Shown here: positions 24,329-33,680 of the stretch, piece after piece
How positions within the stretch are numbered: position 1 is the stretch's first letter
Layout of the letters: every line of letters begins with the position of its first letter
NCBI GenBank assembly: GCA_947488195.1
Contig: CANKYR010000006.1
Span: 1 to 44,092, forward strand
Length of the DNA: 44,092 nucleotides
Source: Flavobacteriales bacterium
Lineage (GTDB): Bacteria; Bacteroidota; Bacteroidia; Flavobacteriales_D; Sanyastnellaceae
Reading direction: 5' to 3'
Position numbers and translations under genes: made by a program
The notes under the pieces: model-generated
Databases searched by the model: none
The model's input: only the letters and a program-made list of their open reading frames with translations
Told to the model about the DNA's origin: nothing

Positions 24329-25513
24329 TTAAAATGGGGATTCTTCTAATTCATCTGTTTGATCCGCTTCGTCGTTCTCTTCATCCATCTTCGAAATACT
24401 TAATATCACTCCGAACATGATGGCGACGAAAACAATTGACGTTCCGCCCATACTCACTAGTGGTAATGGCTGTCCTGTTGTTGGAAATAAATCCACCGCC
24501 ACACCCATGTTAATGAATGCTTGAATGGTAATGACCAGACCCAGTCCCAACGCAGTTAATCCGCCAAAATATTTCGGGCTTCGAATCGATATTCGTATGA
24601 CCCGAAAAAGAAAAATAACATACATCAGCATCACCAACGCTCCGCCGAGTACAGATCCATATTCTTCAATAATGAACGCGTAGATCATATCTGAATACGG
24701 ATGCGGTAAGAAGTTTCTTGAAGTTCCAGATCCGGGACCTTTCGGAATAATTCCTCCTTCGTAAATGGCGTATTGCGCCAATTCAATTTGATATTTCGAA
24801 TCGTCAATGGCTCCCGCTTGAATTTCCTTTCCCACCAAACGGTTTTTCCAAGTGCTGTAACGAGGTAGTAATTTTTCAGGACCTAATTCGCCAACAACAA
24901 TTATTAGAAGCAAGATCCCCACTACGGCGCCAATGAGCTTAAACAAGTGTTTCCATGGAACTCCTCCAAACACCAACATTAAAAAACACACAAACCCAAT
25001 TAATGCTGCTGTAGAAAAGTTCGCCGGTAGAACCAGCCCGCATACCATGGCTATTGGAATCACGATCGGAAGGACACCCTTCTTAAAATCGTGCAGCATC
25101 TGACGCTTCACGGTTAGTTGCCGCGCCACATATAAAATGAGCACCAACTTCGCCAAGTCACTCGTTTGGAAAGTCACTCCAATTCCGGGAATTCGAATCC
25201 AACGATCGGCGTTGTTAATGTTCGAACCAAAAAACATCGTGAACACCAACAACGGAATTACCACCCAAATCATGAGCTGACCAATTCTCGAAAAGAAGGT
25301 TAATGGAAGGAGATGCGTGCCGTACATAAACGCGAGTCCTAGTCCGAGCATAAATACATGCTTAATTAAAACCCCTGCACTACTTCCGCCTTCTGCCTTC
25401 CACACCAAAGAAGATACTGCACTGTAAACCGCTAACACCGAAAGGGTGCACAAAAAAAGTGCAACCATCCAGATCACGCGATCTCCCTTGAGGTGTGAAA
25501 GAAATTTCTGCAT
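24329..25513 (-). CDS. ftsW: Lipid II polymerase/flippase-family protein FtsW
   Basis: This 394-residue SEDS-family membrane protein has about 10 TM segments. It has the signature regions FQTSDLAKLVLILYVARQL and GPGSGTSRNFLPHPYSDMIYAFIIEEYG, and the late motif MGVAVDLFPTTGQPLPLVSMGGTS, seen across FtsW/RodA proteins. FtsW polymerises glycan strands at the septum, working with the class B transpeptidase FtsI encoded upstream in the same operon. The long acidic C-terminal tail (EENDEADQTDELEESPF) is cytoplasmic. It lies 3 bases after murD and 6 before murG. The dcw location supports FtsW over RodA. Confidence 0.94.
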   Translation of the reverse strand: MQKFLSHLKGDRVIWMVALFLCTLSVLAVYSAVSSLVWKAEGGSSAGVLIKHVFMLGLGLAFMYGTHLLPLTFFSRIGQLMIWVVIPLLVFTMFFGSNINNADRWIRIPGIGVTFQTSDLAKLVLILYVARQLTVKRQMLHDFKKGVLPIVIPIAMVCGLVLPANFSTAALIGFVCFLMLVFGGVPWKHLFKLIGAVVGILLLIIVVGELGPEKLLPRYSTWKNRLVGKEIQAGAIDDSKYQIELAQYAIYEGGIIPKGPGSGTSRNFLPHPYSDMIYAFIIEEYGSVLGGALVMLMYVIFLFRVIRISIRSPKYFGGLTALGLGLVITIQAFINMGVAVDLFPTTGQPLPLVSMGGTSIVFVAIMFGVILSISKMDEENDEADQTDELEESPF

Positions 25514-25516
25514 GAA

Positions 25517-26860
25517 TTACAATCCTTTTACAGCAACTTTAAACTGACGACCTCTGTCTTCGTAGTTCTCGAATAAGTCGAACGAGGCGCATGCTGGTGA
25601 CAACAAAACAGTGTCACCATCTTTTCCAAGATCGTAAGAAACACGAACAGCTTGTTCAGCGCTATTTGTATCAATAATCGTATCTACAAAAGATCCAAAA
25701 GCCTTTCTGATTTTAGAGCTGTCTTTTGTTAAGCATACAATTGCTTTCACTTTAGACTTCACCAATTCAGACAATTCAGAATAGTCGTTTCCTTTGTCTG
25801 TTCCACCAGCAATCCAAATGATTGGCTTATCTACCGACTCCAATGCATACCATGTTGAATTCACATTTGTAGCCTTGCTATCGTTTATGAAACGAATGCC
25901 ATGAATACTAGCAACAAACTCTAGGCGGTGTTCAATGTTTTCGAAGTTCATTAAACTGTCGCGAACAGCCTCTTTTCTTAATTCTAAAAAACGAGCTGCT
26001 GCTCCTGCTGCCATGCTGTTTTGCAAATTGTGTTTGCCTTGTAATGCTAAATCCGTGATTTTCATTGTAAATAAATTATGGTTTGTGTTTAGGTTGAAAT
26101 TTGATTCGTCGCAATAGCCACCTAGCTCGTAATTCTTTCCAGGTTGAATTGAAATTGGAAATAGGGTGGCGTTCAATACGTGTCGTGCCATGGTCTCTGC
26201 AGTAATGGCATCGTCTGCATTGAAAATGAAAACATCGTCCGATGTTTGGTTCTGCACAATGCGCAACTTCGCATCGGCGTATTTACTTAAATCGTAATCG
26301 TAACGATCCAAGTGATCCGGAGTTATATTCGTAAGAATGGCAATGTCAGCCTTGAACGAATACATATTGTCGAGTTGGAAACTACTTACTTCCAAGACAT
26401 AAAAATCGAAGTTCTCTTCAGCGACTTGACGTGCGAAACTCTTCCCCACATTTCCACCAAGACCTACATTCAATCCTGCGTTTTTCAAAATGTGGTAAGT
26501 CAATAAAGTCGTTGTCGTCTTCCCATTACTTCCTGTAATAGCAATAAGTTTCGCTTTGGTATATCTGTATGCGAATTCCAATTCAGACAGTACAGGAATG
26601 TTTTTTTCGTGCAGCGCAACAATCAATTTGGCCGAGTTCGGAATGCCAGGACTCTTCACTACTTCATCTGCATTCAGAATTAATTCATCCGTGTGTATTC
26701 CTTCTTCGAAAGCAACACCGTGTGCATTCAATTCAGCTTTGTATTTGTCTTTCAACAAGCCCTTATCCGAAAGAAATACATCGTACCCCATCTTCTTAGC
26801 CAACACTGCTGTGCCCGCGCCGCTTTCGCCTCCGCCAAGTATGACCAGTCGCTTACTCAT
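25517..26860 (-). CDS. murD: UDP-N-acetylmuramoylalanine--D-glutamate ligase
   Basis: This 447-residue Mur ligase begins with RLVILGGGESGAGTAVLAKK (Rossmann). It carries the ATP loop LIAITGSNGKTTTTLL, the central FYVLEVSSFQLDNMY and NITPDHLDRYD, and the C-terminal FINDSKATNVNSTWYALES and GGTDKGNDYSEL. DSKATN is diagnostic for MurD. It adds D-glutamate to UDP-MurNAc-L-Ala in the cytoplasm. The start ATG shares one base with the mraY stop (TAATG), a sign of translational coupling. The length is typical. The C-terminus ends AVKGL. Confidence 0.96.
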   Translation of the reverse strand: MSKRLVILGGGESGAGTAVLAKKMGYDVFLSDKGLLKDKYKAELNAHGVAFEEGIHTDELILNADEVVKSPGIPNSAKLIVALHEKNIPVLSELEFAYRYTKAKLIAITGSNGKTTTTLLTYHILKNAGLNVGLGGNVGKSFARQVAEENFDFYVLEVSSFQLDNMYSFKADIAILTNITPDHLDRYDYDLSKYADAKLRIVQNQTSDDVFIFNADDAITAETMARHVLNATLFPISIQPGKNYELGGYCDESNFNLNTNHNLFTMKITDLALQGKHNLQNSMAAGAAARFLELRKEAVRDSLMNFENIEHRLEFVASIHGIRFINDSKATNVNSTWYALESVDKPIIWIAGGTDKGNDYSELSELVKSKVKAIVCLTKDSSKIRKAFGSFVDTIIDTNSAEQAVRVSYDLGKDGDTVLLSPACASFDLFENYEDRGRQFKVAVKGL

Positions 26861-28083
26861 TATCTTACTTTTAAAGTGATGATGGTTAATACAGCTAGCA
26901 TAATTCCGATGATCCAGAAGCGAGAAACGATTTTCGCTTCGTGCATTCCCTTGCGTTGATAATGGTGGTGAAGAGGTGACATTAAGAAAATGCGACGACC
27001 TTCACCGTACTTTTTTCTCGTGTACTTGAAGTATCCAACTTGAATCATTACGCTCAAGTTTTCCACCAAGAATATTCCACATAAAACTGGAATAAGAAGT
27101 TCTTTTCGAATAGCAATGGAGAATGTTGCAATAATTCCTCCGAGTGCCAAGCTTCCTGTGTCACCCATGAATACTTGCGCTGGAAAACTATTGTACCAAA
27201 GAAATCCAACGCACGCTCCTACAAACGCCGCAATGAAAACGGTAAGCTCACCGCTTTGCGGGATGTACATAACGTTCAAGTAATCTGCGAAGATGTAGTT
27301 ACCTGAAACGTATGCGAAAATGGCCAGCGTAATACCAATGATAGCGCTAGTGCCCGTTGCTAGCCCGTCTATACCATCAGTAATGTTCGCACCATTCGAA
27401 ACTGCAGTTACAATGAATATGACAATTAGTGTAAACACTCCCCACAACACCCATGGACTTTCCATGCTGTCTGGAACCAACCAAGCATAGTCAAATTCGT
27501 TGCCTTTAATGAAGGGAATAGTTGTCTTTAAACTCTTCTCTTCCTTCCATTGCATGGCCTGTTCTTCGCTTGTTGCGTTCTGAATTTGAACGTCTGAAAC
27601 TTTTTCTTTAATGGTCACAGATGGATTCCAATAAAGCATGCTCGCTACAATAATTCCCACTCCTATTTGTCCGACAATTTTGCTCTTCCCTGCCAGTCCT
27701 TCTTTATTCTTTTTGAATACCTTGATGTAGTCATCTAAGAATCCGATCAGCCCCAACCAAATGGTTGCTATGATCATCGTTTGGATGTAGATGTTGGTCA
27801 AATCTGCTAACAGCAACGTCGGAACCAGAATAGCGGCAAGAATAATAAGTCCGCCCATGGTGGGTGTTCCCGCTTTTTGCATTTGTCCGTCTAATCCCAA
27901 ATCGCGAATGGTCTCACCCACTTGCTTCTTGCGAAGCATACGAATCAAGTTTTTCCCAAAAACCATCGATATGGTTAGTGAGATAAGAATGCTCAAAGCA
28001 GCACGAAACGACAAGTAGTGGAACAACCCTGATCCAGGGAAGTGCATGTGCTTATCGAAATATTCAAATAGGTGGTACAACAT
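26860..28083 (-). CDS. mraY: Phospho-N-acetylmuramoyl-pentapeptide transferase (MraY)
   Basis: This 407-residue polytopic enzyme moves phospho-MurNAc-pentapeptide from UDP onto undecaprenyl phosphate, making lipid I. Diagnostic segments are [27 protein letters not shown] with the active-site aspartates, [26 protein letters not shown] and the C-terminal [23 protein letters not shown]. It is longer than the roughly 360 residues of E. coli MraY because of an insertion after the fourth TM segment (about 160-210, [20 protein letters not shown]) before the loop ENPWVLW-like region. This insertion is characteristic of Bacteroidota MraY in my recollection. It overlaps murD by one base and begins 2 bases after murE. 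Confidence 0.95.
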   Translation of the reverse strand: MLYHLFEYFDKHMHFPGSGLFHYLSFRAALSILISLTISMVFGKNLIRMLRKKQVGETIRDLGLDGQMQKAGTPTMGGLIILAAILVPTLLLADLTNIYIQTMIIATIWLGLIGFLDDYIKVFKKNKEGLAGKSKIVGQIGVGIIVASMLYWNPSVTIKEKVSDVQIQNATSEEQAMQWKEEKSLKTTIPFIKGNEFDYAWLVPDSMESPWVLWGVFTLIVIFIVTAVSNGANITDGIDGLATGTSAIIGITLAIFAYVSGNYIFADYLNVMYIPQSGELTVFIAAFVGACVGFLWYNSFPAQVFMGDTGSLALGGIIATFSIAIRKELLIPVLCGIFLVENLSVMIQVGYFKYTRKKYGEGRRIFLMSPLHHHYQRKGMHEAKIVSRFWIIGIMLAVLTIITLKVR

Positions 28084-28085
28084 AA

Positions 28086-29540
28086 TTAGTTCGTTTGAAA
28101 GAGTTCTGCTATAATTTGTATATCGTCAAAGGGGTATTTCACTCCACTGATCTCTTGATATTTCTCGTGTCCCTTACCAGCAATAAGAATGATGTCGCCG
28201 GGCTTTGCAAGTGAACAAGCCACTTCAATCGCTTCGCGACGATCGGTTACTGACAATACTTTTTTCTTTTGAATCGGATCAAGACCTGAAACCATTTCTT
28301 GAATAATGCTCTTCGGATCTTCGCTCCGCGGATTATCACTTGTGACGATTACGCGATCGCTTTTGTTAGCTGCTATTGCCGCCATAATCGGACGCTTGGT
28401 GCGATCGCGATCGCCGCCACAACCAACTACTGAAATAATTTCTTCTTGTCCGCGTAGAGCGTGAATGGTATTCAAGACATTTTCCAGGGCATCAGGGGTA
28501 TGCGCGTAATCGACAATAGCAATGGTTCCGTCTTGCTTGCGTATGTATTGAAAACGACCTTCCGGTGCGCCCAATGCTGAAAGGTGAACAAGCACGGTAG
28601 TTGGATCTGTTCCCAGCTCAACCGCAGCTGCAAATACAGCAGTTAAATTGTATGCATTGAATTCTCCAATTAATGGAGAGTGCAATTCAAAACGATCAAT
28701 ATTAATATGAAGTCCTTCAAGGGTGTTCTCAATCAACTTAGCTTTATAGTCAGCCATCGTGTGCAACGCATAGCTGCGAACCCGTGCCTTGCATGCAGAA
28801 ACCAATGCATCGTGGTAGCGATCATCTGCGTTAACAACAGCGTAAGCATTTGCACCCAACTGATCGAATAAAATCTTCTTCGCTTTTATGTACTCATTCA
28901 TTGAACCGTGATAGTCCAAATGATCGTGTGAAAGATTCGTGAAAATGGCACCGTCGATTTGCACGCCAGCCATTCTATTTTGATGCAAAGCATGCGACGA
29001 CGCTTCCATGAAAACATGTGTACATCCTTCACGCTGCATGCGTGACAATAAATCGTTCAACGCAACAGCATCCGGTGTTGTATGTGTGGAAGGAATTTCA
29101 ACTTCGTTGATGCGATTCACAACGGTGGAAAGCAATCCACACTTGAAACCCATTGAACGATACAAGCGAAATAAAAGGGTTGCTACGGTTGTTTTTCCAT
29201 TGGTTCCTGTAACAGCCAACACCTTCATTTTTTCTGAAGGATTCTCAAAAAAATTCGCTGCCATTATTCCTAGCGCTTTCGATGTGTCGGCTACTTGAAC
29301 ATAGACAATGTTCTCTTCTAAACTCTCAGGTAAATCTTGACAAACGACAGCTGCTGCGCCTAACTCAATGGCCTTCGCTATGAATAAATGTCCATCTGAC
29401 TGCAATCCTTTAACAGCGACGAATAGCGCCATGGGTCTGACAGCTCGTGAATCAGAAGTAATACTCTCTACAGCAACATTAGTATTTCCAACAACACCTT
29501 CCAGTCGCACTTTGTACAATATGTCTTGCAGAAGCTTCAT
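28086..29540 (-). CDS. murE: UDP-MurNAc-tripeptide synthetase (meso-DAP type)
   Basis: This 484-residue MurE has [20 protein letters not shown] (uridine site), the ATP loop [45 protein letters not shown] and [14 protein letters not shown]. The C-terminal domain has [15 protein letters not shown]. The DNPR motif is the known determinant for meso-diaminopimelate rather than L-lysine. So this organism probably makes DAP-type peptidoglycan. The ftsI stop overlaps its start by 4 bases (ATGA). The enzyme is cytoplasmic and works between MurD and MurF; no murF is in the window. Confidence 0.96.
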   Translation of the reverse strand: MKLLQDILYKVRLEGVVGNTNVAVESITSDSRAVRPMALFVAVKGLQSDGHLFIAKAIELGAAAVVCQDLPESLEENIVYVQVADTSKALGIMAANFFENPSEKMKVLAVTGTNGKTTVATLLFRLYRSMGFKCGLLSTVVNRINEVEIPSTHTTPDAVALNDLLSRMQREGCTHVFMEASSHALHQNRMAGVQIDGAIFTNLSHDHLDYHGSMNEYIKAKKILFDQLGANAYAVVNADDRYHDALVSACKARVRSYALHTMADYKAKLIENTLEGLHINIDRFELHSPLIGEFNAYNLTAVFAAAVELGTDPTTVLVHLSALGAPEGRFQYIRKQDGTIAIVDYAHTPDALENVLNTIHALRGQEEIISVVGCGGDRDRTKRPIMAAIAANKSDRVIVTSDNPRSEDPKSIIQEMVSGLDPIQKKKVLSVTDRREAIEVACSLAKPGDIILIAGKGHEKYQEISGVKYPFDDIQIIAELFQTN

Positions 29541-31633
29541 CGTAATGTTATTTGAATGAATTGATGATTGGTCTTTGTTCCGGGAAGCACGCTTTGCGAC
29601 ACCACCTTTCCATATCCCGTAGTTGAAACCTTTAATCCTCTTTTTTCCAATACGTATACTGCGTCTGTTAGCCCCATGCCACGGACGTCTGGAACCTTGT
29701 GGCCATTTTCGTCTTTGCTTGAAAGCGTTAGCTTACTGCCGTCAGCGGTTGCACTTACAATTTGTGCATCAGTCTCTAAGGCGTATGGAAATTGAACATG
29801 AGAAAAAGCTTTGCGCAAGGCATTTGATTCACCCGACAATATGTTTGGAATCCATGGCTCAGAAACAAACGTGCTGTCGCTTCCCATGGCGTTGTGAGGA
29901 ATATCCAATTCGGTTCCGAATAATATATTCGCTAAATCGCGAAATACTGGTGCTGCAACCTTGCCACCGAAAGCCTCGAAAACTCTTGCTTTGTTTACTA
30001 CAACAATGCACGAATACTTTGGATCTTCAGCTGGAAAATACCCAACGAATGAAGCTCTGTGATAATTCTCTAGATAAACGCCGTTCTCATTGATACGGGC
30101 AGTTCCCGTTTTTCCAGCTGCGCGATAAGGAGAATGTTTAAACACGCCTTTACCTGTTCCTATAGTCGTTACAGCCTCCATAAGTTTGCGACCTTTCGCA
30201 ATGGTTTCTGGCTTCAAAAAATTCTCGCGAATAACAACGGGCTCAAATTTTTCGTAGGTCAAACCATTCTTTCGAATCTCACTTACCAATCTTGGCTTCA
30301 TGAATTTTCCACCGTTCGCAATCGCATTGTAGAAACACAATTGATGAAGCGGTGTCACCTGAATCTCGTATCCGACAGCCATTTGGGTTAAACTCAAATC
30401 ACTCCATAGAGCATCTTTCGTTGTGCGTTTCACAACCGACTTTCCTTCACCCAGTAAATCAATTCCTACCAATTGTCCGAATCCAAAACGATCGAGGTAA
30501 TCTAAAAACTTTTGTGGATTGCTGCCGAATACATCGCGAACAACCATGGCTGTGCCCACGTTTGAAGATTTCGCATAAACTTGTTCAATCGTAATTGAAC
30601 CACACGCTTTAACATCTCGCAACGTGTGATCACCAATTGTGAATGTCCCTCCTCCAGTATGTATAACCTTTCCAAGATCTAAGTTGCCTTCTTCTATTGC
30701 CGCTAACAGACTCGCAAGCTTCATGGTCGATCCAGGCTCGACACTTTGCGTTAGCGCCAAATTTTCAATTTCATAGAATTTATTTGCAACAGAATCGTAA
30801 GTCAAATTCGCAAGTGCTTTGATGTAGCCAGTTTTCACTTCCATCAAAATCACACAACCCCAATCGGCGCGGTTCACTTCCATGGTGTGACGCAAAGAAC
30901 TTTGCGCAGCGTCTTGCAAGTGAACATCCAACGTAGTAACTACGTCAAACCCAGGTTCTGGCTCAACAACAAACTCATCGCTCATTGGAACCCACGTGTC
31001 TCCACCAACCTTCTGCTGCATCTGCTTGCCAGACTTTCCTCTTAACAGTGAATCATATGAAGCCTCTAAACCCACCATGTTACTCTCTCTGAAAATCCCT
31101 ATAGTTCTTGCGGCAAGCGCTCCGTAGGGTTTTGCACGCTTTTCTCTTGAGTTGATGATAAAGCCACTCTTAAACTTCTTATCTTTAACATAGGGCAATG
31201 CTCTGAACCGCTGCATTTGATTGTAGTTCAAATGATCTCCAACTTTCATGTAACGCGCGCCAGACTCAACAGCCTTCAGGAACAGTTGCTTAATATCCTC
31301 TTTGCTTTTATCAGCAAGAATCTCGGCTATTCCAGCACACAGACTATCTAACTTCGAATTGAATCGCTCAATGTTATAGCCACCTTTGCTGTCCCAGCGA
31401 ATTTCATATTCCGGAATGCTGGTTGAAAGTGGTGATCCGTCTGCAGCTAAAATTCTTCCACGCTCCGGCTCAATATCTCGAATCTTATAGGTGAACTGAG
31501 CAGCTCTTCGCTGGGCATCTTCGTTTGGAATAGCCTGAATGTAGAATACCTTTCCTATAATGATTAATGCCAAAACGCATAAAACCACGTACAAGACGTA
31601 GATCCAAACAGATATTTTCTTCAACTCATTCAT
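29537..31633 (-). CDS. ftsI: Class B penicillin-binding protein FtsI with PASTA domain
   Basis: FtsI cross-links peptidoglycan at the septum. From ATG 31633 it has 698 residues: a TM segment near 8-30, the dimerisation domain with ERGRILAADGSPLSTS, and the transpeptidase domain with SVEPGSTMKLASLL (catalytic S-T-M-K), YAKSSNVGTAMV (SSN) and AAGKTGTARIN (KTGT). A single C-terminal PASTA domain (about 640-698) has VPDVRGMGLTDAVYVLEKRG. A longer frame begins at 31663, but it overlaps ftsL more and adds a polar stretch before the TM segment. The gene overlaps ftsL by 8 bases and murE by 4. PASTA-bearing FtsI is normal for this phylum. Confidence 0.95.
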   Translation of the reverse strand: MNELKKISVWIYVLYVVLCVLALIIIGKVFYIQAIPNEDAQRRAAQFTYKIRDIEPERGRILAADGSPLSTSIPEYEIRWDSKGGYNIERFNSKLDSLCAGIAEILADKSKEDIKQLFLKAVESGARYMKVGDHLNYNQMQRFRALPYVKDKKFKSGFIINSREKRAKPYGALAARTIGIFRESNMVGLEASYDSLLRGKSGKQMQQKVGGDTWVPMSDEFVVEPEPGFDVVTTLDVHLQDAAQSSLRHTMEVNRADWGCVILMEVKTGYIKALANLTYDSVANKFYEIENLALTQSVEPGSTMKLASLLAAIEEGNLDLGKVIHTGGGTFTIGDHTLRDVKACGSITIEQVYAKSSNVGTAMVVRDVFGSNPQKFLDYLDRFGFGQLVGIDLLGEGKSVVKRTTKDALWSDLSLTQMAVGYEIQVTPLHQLCFYNAIANGGKFMKPRLVSEIRKNGLTYEKFEPVVIRENFLKPETIAKGRKLMEAVTTIGTGKGVFKHSPYRAAGKTGTARINENGVYLENYHRASFVGYFPAEDPKYSCIVVVNKARVFEAFGGKVAAPVFRDLANILFGTELDIPHNAMGSDSTFVSEPWIPNILSGESNALRKAFSHVQFPYALETDAQIVSATADGSKLTLSSKDENGHKVPDVRGMGLTDAVYVLEKRGLKVSTTGYGKVVSQSVLPGTKTNHQFIQITLR

Positions 31634-31988
31634 GGCTCGTCTTGAAGAAATTTGAATCGACATCTATGATGAACGGAGTGGTTGTTGAATTCACCAACCC
31701 CCAAGGAGCCACTTGACCTACGACTTCACTATGCTGTGATTTAACACTTAATTCACTTGCGTTGGTGCTGTACTCAGAATTCAAATTCTTAAGTTCATCC
31801 TTCGTGTTCTTGATTTCAATTTGAACCGATTCAAAGTAGTAAATCATACTAATTTGAATGAAGAAAAGAACGACTATGAAAAAGAAAAAAGGCATCTGAC
31901 GCACCAATGACTGGCGTGTCAAGAACTCTCCTCCAATGATTTCTCTGAAGGTAATTCCTTTGCGTTTTGTTTCGTCGTTCTTAGCCAT
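31626..31988 (-). CDS. ftsL: FtsL-like division protein
   Basis: This 120-residue protein is a bitopic membrane protein: a basic cytoplasmic N-terminus (about 1-30, KNDETKRKGITFREI), one TM segment (about 34-53, FFFFIVVLFFIQISMIYYF) and a periplasmic helical stretch (about 55-95) that can form a coiled coil. FtsL proteins are highly divergent, so the topology, the size and the place between rsmH and ftsI decide the call. FtsL joins FtsQ and FtsB and activates FtsWI. A Bacteroidota FtsL-like family (sometimes annotated S-adenosyl-methyltransferase by neighbour error) fits. A 20-bp palindrome lies in the 38-base gap before it. Confidence 0.85.
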   Translation of the reverse strand: MAKNDETKRKGITFREIIGGEFLTRQSLVRQMPFFFFIVVLFFIQISMIYYFESVQIEIKNTKDELKNLNSEYSTNASELSVKSQHSEVVGQVAPWGLVNSTTTPFIIDVDSNFFKTSHE

Positions 31989-31997
31989 TTTTAATTA

Positions 31998-32017
31998 CCG
32001 AACGAATATTCATTCGG
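31998..32017 (-). promoter_or_regulatory. 20-bp near-perfect palindrome in the rsmH-ftsL gap
   Basis: CCGAACGAATATTCATTCGG is palindromic except for one pair, which becomes a G-U wobble in the minus-strand RNA. It could form a 9-bp hairpin in the dcw mRNA or be a protein-binding site. It has no U-run, so it is not an intrinsic terminator. Confidence 0.5.
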
Positions 32018-32026
32018 TTTAATGTT

Positions 32027-32920
32027 TTATTTTTTTTGACCTATTCGAAGTTTAGCACTTCGACTTCTGCCATTTCTTTCTATTTCTTCGTGTGATGGAA
32101 GAACCGGTTTGCTCTTCACCGGCTCTATCTGACGCTCTAGATTTCCGAAAAAATCCTTCTTTATCTCTCCCTCTAAATTTCCAGACCGAAGGAAATCTTT
32201 CACCAAACGATCTTCCAAACTGTGATAACTAATCACCACCAATCTCCCCTCCGGAGCCAACAACTCGAGTGATTGTTGAAGGAACTCTTTCAAAACAGCA
32301 ATCTCATCGTTCACTACCATTCGAAATGCTTGGAACATTTGCGCCAAAAACTGTTTCTCCTTCCCTCTCTTCGCAAATGACTGCGTGCAGTCTATCAAGG
32401 CTTGCGTGGTTCCCAAAGGCTTATGCATATCAATTTCAGTTGCGACTTTGTATGCTCCGTCTAACTCGCCATACATTCTGAGCGCATCTGTAATCTCTTG
32501 AACGCTCGACTTGTTGATCCATTCATCTGCAGAAATGCCAGACGACTGATTCATGCGCATGTCCAAGGGACCGTTGAAACGGATTGAAAATCCACGCTCG
32601 CCAGAATCAAACTGATGACTGCTAACACCCAGATCTGCCAAAATCCCATCGACCTGCTGAAATCCGTGCAGCTCAACCCAATTCTTAACGAACCTAAAAT
32701 TTTGCGGGACAAAAATCAATCGCTCATCTTGCGGGACATTTTTCGCGGCTTCACCATCCTGATCAAATGCAATGAGCTTTCCTGTTGTCAATTGTTTCAA
32801 TATTTCTTTCGAATGGCCTCCGCCTCCGAAAGTCACATCTACATAAACCCCGTTAGGCTTAATGTTCAACCCCTCAATAGACTCTTTCAACAGCACAGGG
32901 GTGTGATAAACTTGCTCCAT
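32027..32920 (-). CDS. rsmH: 16S rRNA (cytosine1402-N4)-methyltransferase
   Basis: This 297-residue RsmH (MraW) begins YHTPVLLKESIEGL, with the SAM site YVDVTFGGGGHSKEIL. It has GILADLGVSSHQFD, RGFSIRFNGPLDMRMN, and the C-terminal VVISYHSLEDRLVKDF and RNGRSRSAKLR. It methylates N4 of C1402 in 16S rRNA at the ribosomal P site. It is the usual second gene of dcw clusters. Its start codon shares one base with the mraZ stop (TAATG). Length is standard, and nothing unusual was seen. Confidence 0.97.
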   Translation of the reverse strand: MEQVYHTPVLLKESIEGLNIKPNGVYVDVTFGGGGHSKEILKQLTTGKLIAFDQDGEAAKNVPQDERLIFVPQNFRFVKNWVELHGFQQVDGILADLGVSSHQFDSGERGFSIRFNGPLDMRMNQSSGISADEWINKSSVQEITDALRMYGELDGAYKVATEIDMHKPLGTTQALIDCTQSFAKRGKEKQFLAQMFQAFRMVVNDEIAVLKEFLQQSLELLAPEGRLVVISYHSLEDRLVKDFLRSGNLEGEIKKDFFGNLERQIEPVKSKPVLPSHEEIERNGRSRSAKLRIGQKK

Positions 32921-33396
32921 TACTTGTCGCCTTTTGCGTCAATGTCTTTTCTAACTTCTTCAGCCAACGCTCCAAAATCTATGTCCTCGCCCAATACTTC
33001 AGCGTTGTATTGATCTAAACTCCAGATTTCCATCTTCTGTCCTAATCCAGAAATAACCAATTCGTTCTTCGAACCGTTTACTCCCGCGTATTCTAAAAGA
33101 CTTGACGGAAGTGACAATCGACCTACGCTATCCAATTCAAGATGCGTTGCGCCTTTCATAAACTTGCGTTGGAACATCTGATGCTTTTGATTGTATCTGC
33201 TCAACTTTGACATCTCTTCGTTTACCATGTCCCATTCTGGTTTTGGATAAACTACCAAGCACTGTGTGAAGATGTCGCGATTGACTACCAACCCATGATG
33301 AAGAATGTCCTCCAGCTGCTTTTTCAAGCGTGCAGGAAAGAGCAAGCGCCCTTTTGCGTCGACTTTACAGTGGTATTCTCCGAGTAGGTTTAACAT
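32920..33396 (-). CDS. mraZ: Transcriptional regulator MraZ
   Basis: From ATG 33396 this 158-residue protein starts MLNLLGEYHCKVDAKGRLLFPARL, the canonical MraZ N-terminus. It has two SpoVT/AbrB-like DNA-binding repeats: the first with DAKGRLLFPARL, the second near 80-100 with ELDSVGRLSLPSSLLEYA. A longer frame to 33438 adds 14 residues, overlaps the promoter and is unlikely. MraZ forms ring-like oligomers and represses its own dcw operon by binding TGGGN-type repeats. Such boxes are found directly upstream here. A tail of charged residues (EEVRKDIDAKGDK) ends the protein. Confidence 0.95.
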   Translation of the reverse strand: MLNLLGEYHCKVDAKGRLLFPARLKKQLEDILHHGLVVNRDIFTQCLVVYPKPEWDMVNEEMSKLSRYNQKHQMFQRKFMKGATHLELDSVGRLSLPSSLLEYAGVNGSKNELVISGLGQKMEIWSLDQYNAEVLGEDIDFGALAEEVRKDIDAKGDK

Positions 33397-33415
33397 TCGA
33401 TTGTGAATTCTTTTC

Positions 33416-33423
33416 CAAAAATA
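33416..33423 (-). promoter_or_regulatory. dcw operon -7 element (TATTTTTG)
   Basis: On the minus strand TATTTTTG matches TAnnTTTG, 20 bases before the mraZ start. No -33 TTTG is present at the normal spacing; the operator boxes lie there instead. Confidence 0.5.
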
Positions 33424-33431
33424 ATCACATC

Positions 33432-33469
33432 TTCCCACTTTTTACCACTAAACAACAATAAATTCCCAT
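33432..33469 (-). promoter_or_regulatory. Probable MraZ operator boxes before mraZ
   Basis: On the minus strand there are GTGGGAA (33432-33438), GTGGTAA (33442-33448) and ATGGGAA (33463-33469), spaced 10 and 21 bases, about one and two helix turns. They cover the -33 region of the dcw promoter. MraZ of other bacteria binds repeated TGGGN boxes, so autorepression is inferred. Confidence 0.6.
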
Positions 33470-33554
33470 TTTGTTAAAAACTTCGGAGAGAATAACAACG
33501 AGTCTTGATTCTAAAAGCCTTGTTAAATAAGGATTTAAAGCTTATTTACAGTTA

Positions 33555-33572
33555 GTGGGAAAAAGTGGGAAA
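33555..33572 (+). promoter_or_regulatory. Second pair of MraZ-like boxes, inverted
   Basis: On the plus strand two GTGGGAA boxes (33555-33561 and 33565-33571) are 10 bases apart. The 18 bases are nearly identical to the minus-strand pair at 33431-33448, two mismatches, in inverted orientation. They face the hydrolase gene at 33681. Confidence 0.5.
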
Positions 33573-33680
33573 TGTTAATTACAATGAACACACCCCTTCA
33601 TACACCGCGAATTGTTCATTGCTTGTAACATTGGGCAGTTGTTCACGCTCAGAATCGCGTAAATTCGTGAGCTATAGATT

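Noticed and set aside
29623-30093. 156-codon plus-strand frame over ftsI
   Set aside because: It is opposite the FtsI transpeptidase and PASTA region, has no domain, and its composition (many His, Arg, Cys) is typical of a shadow frame.
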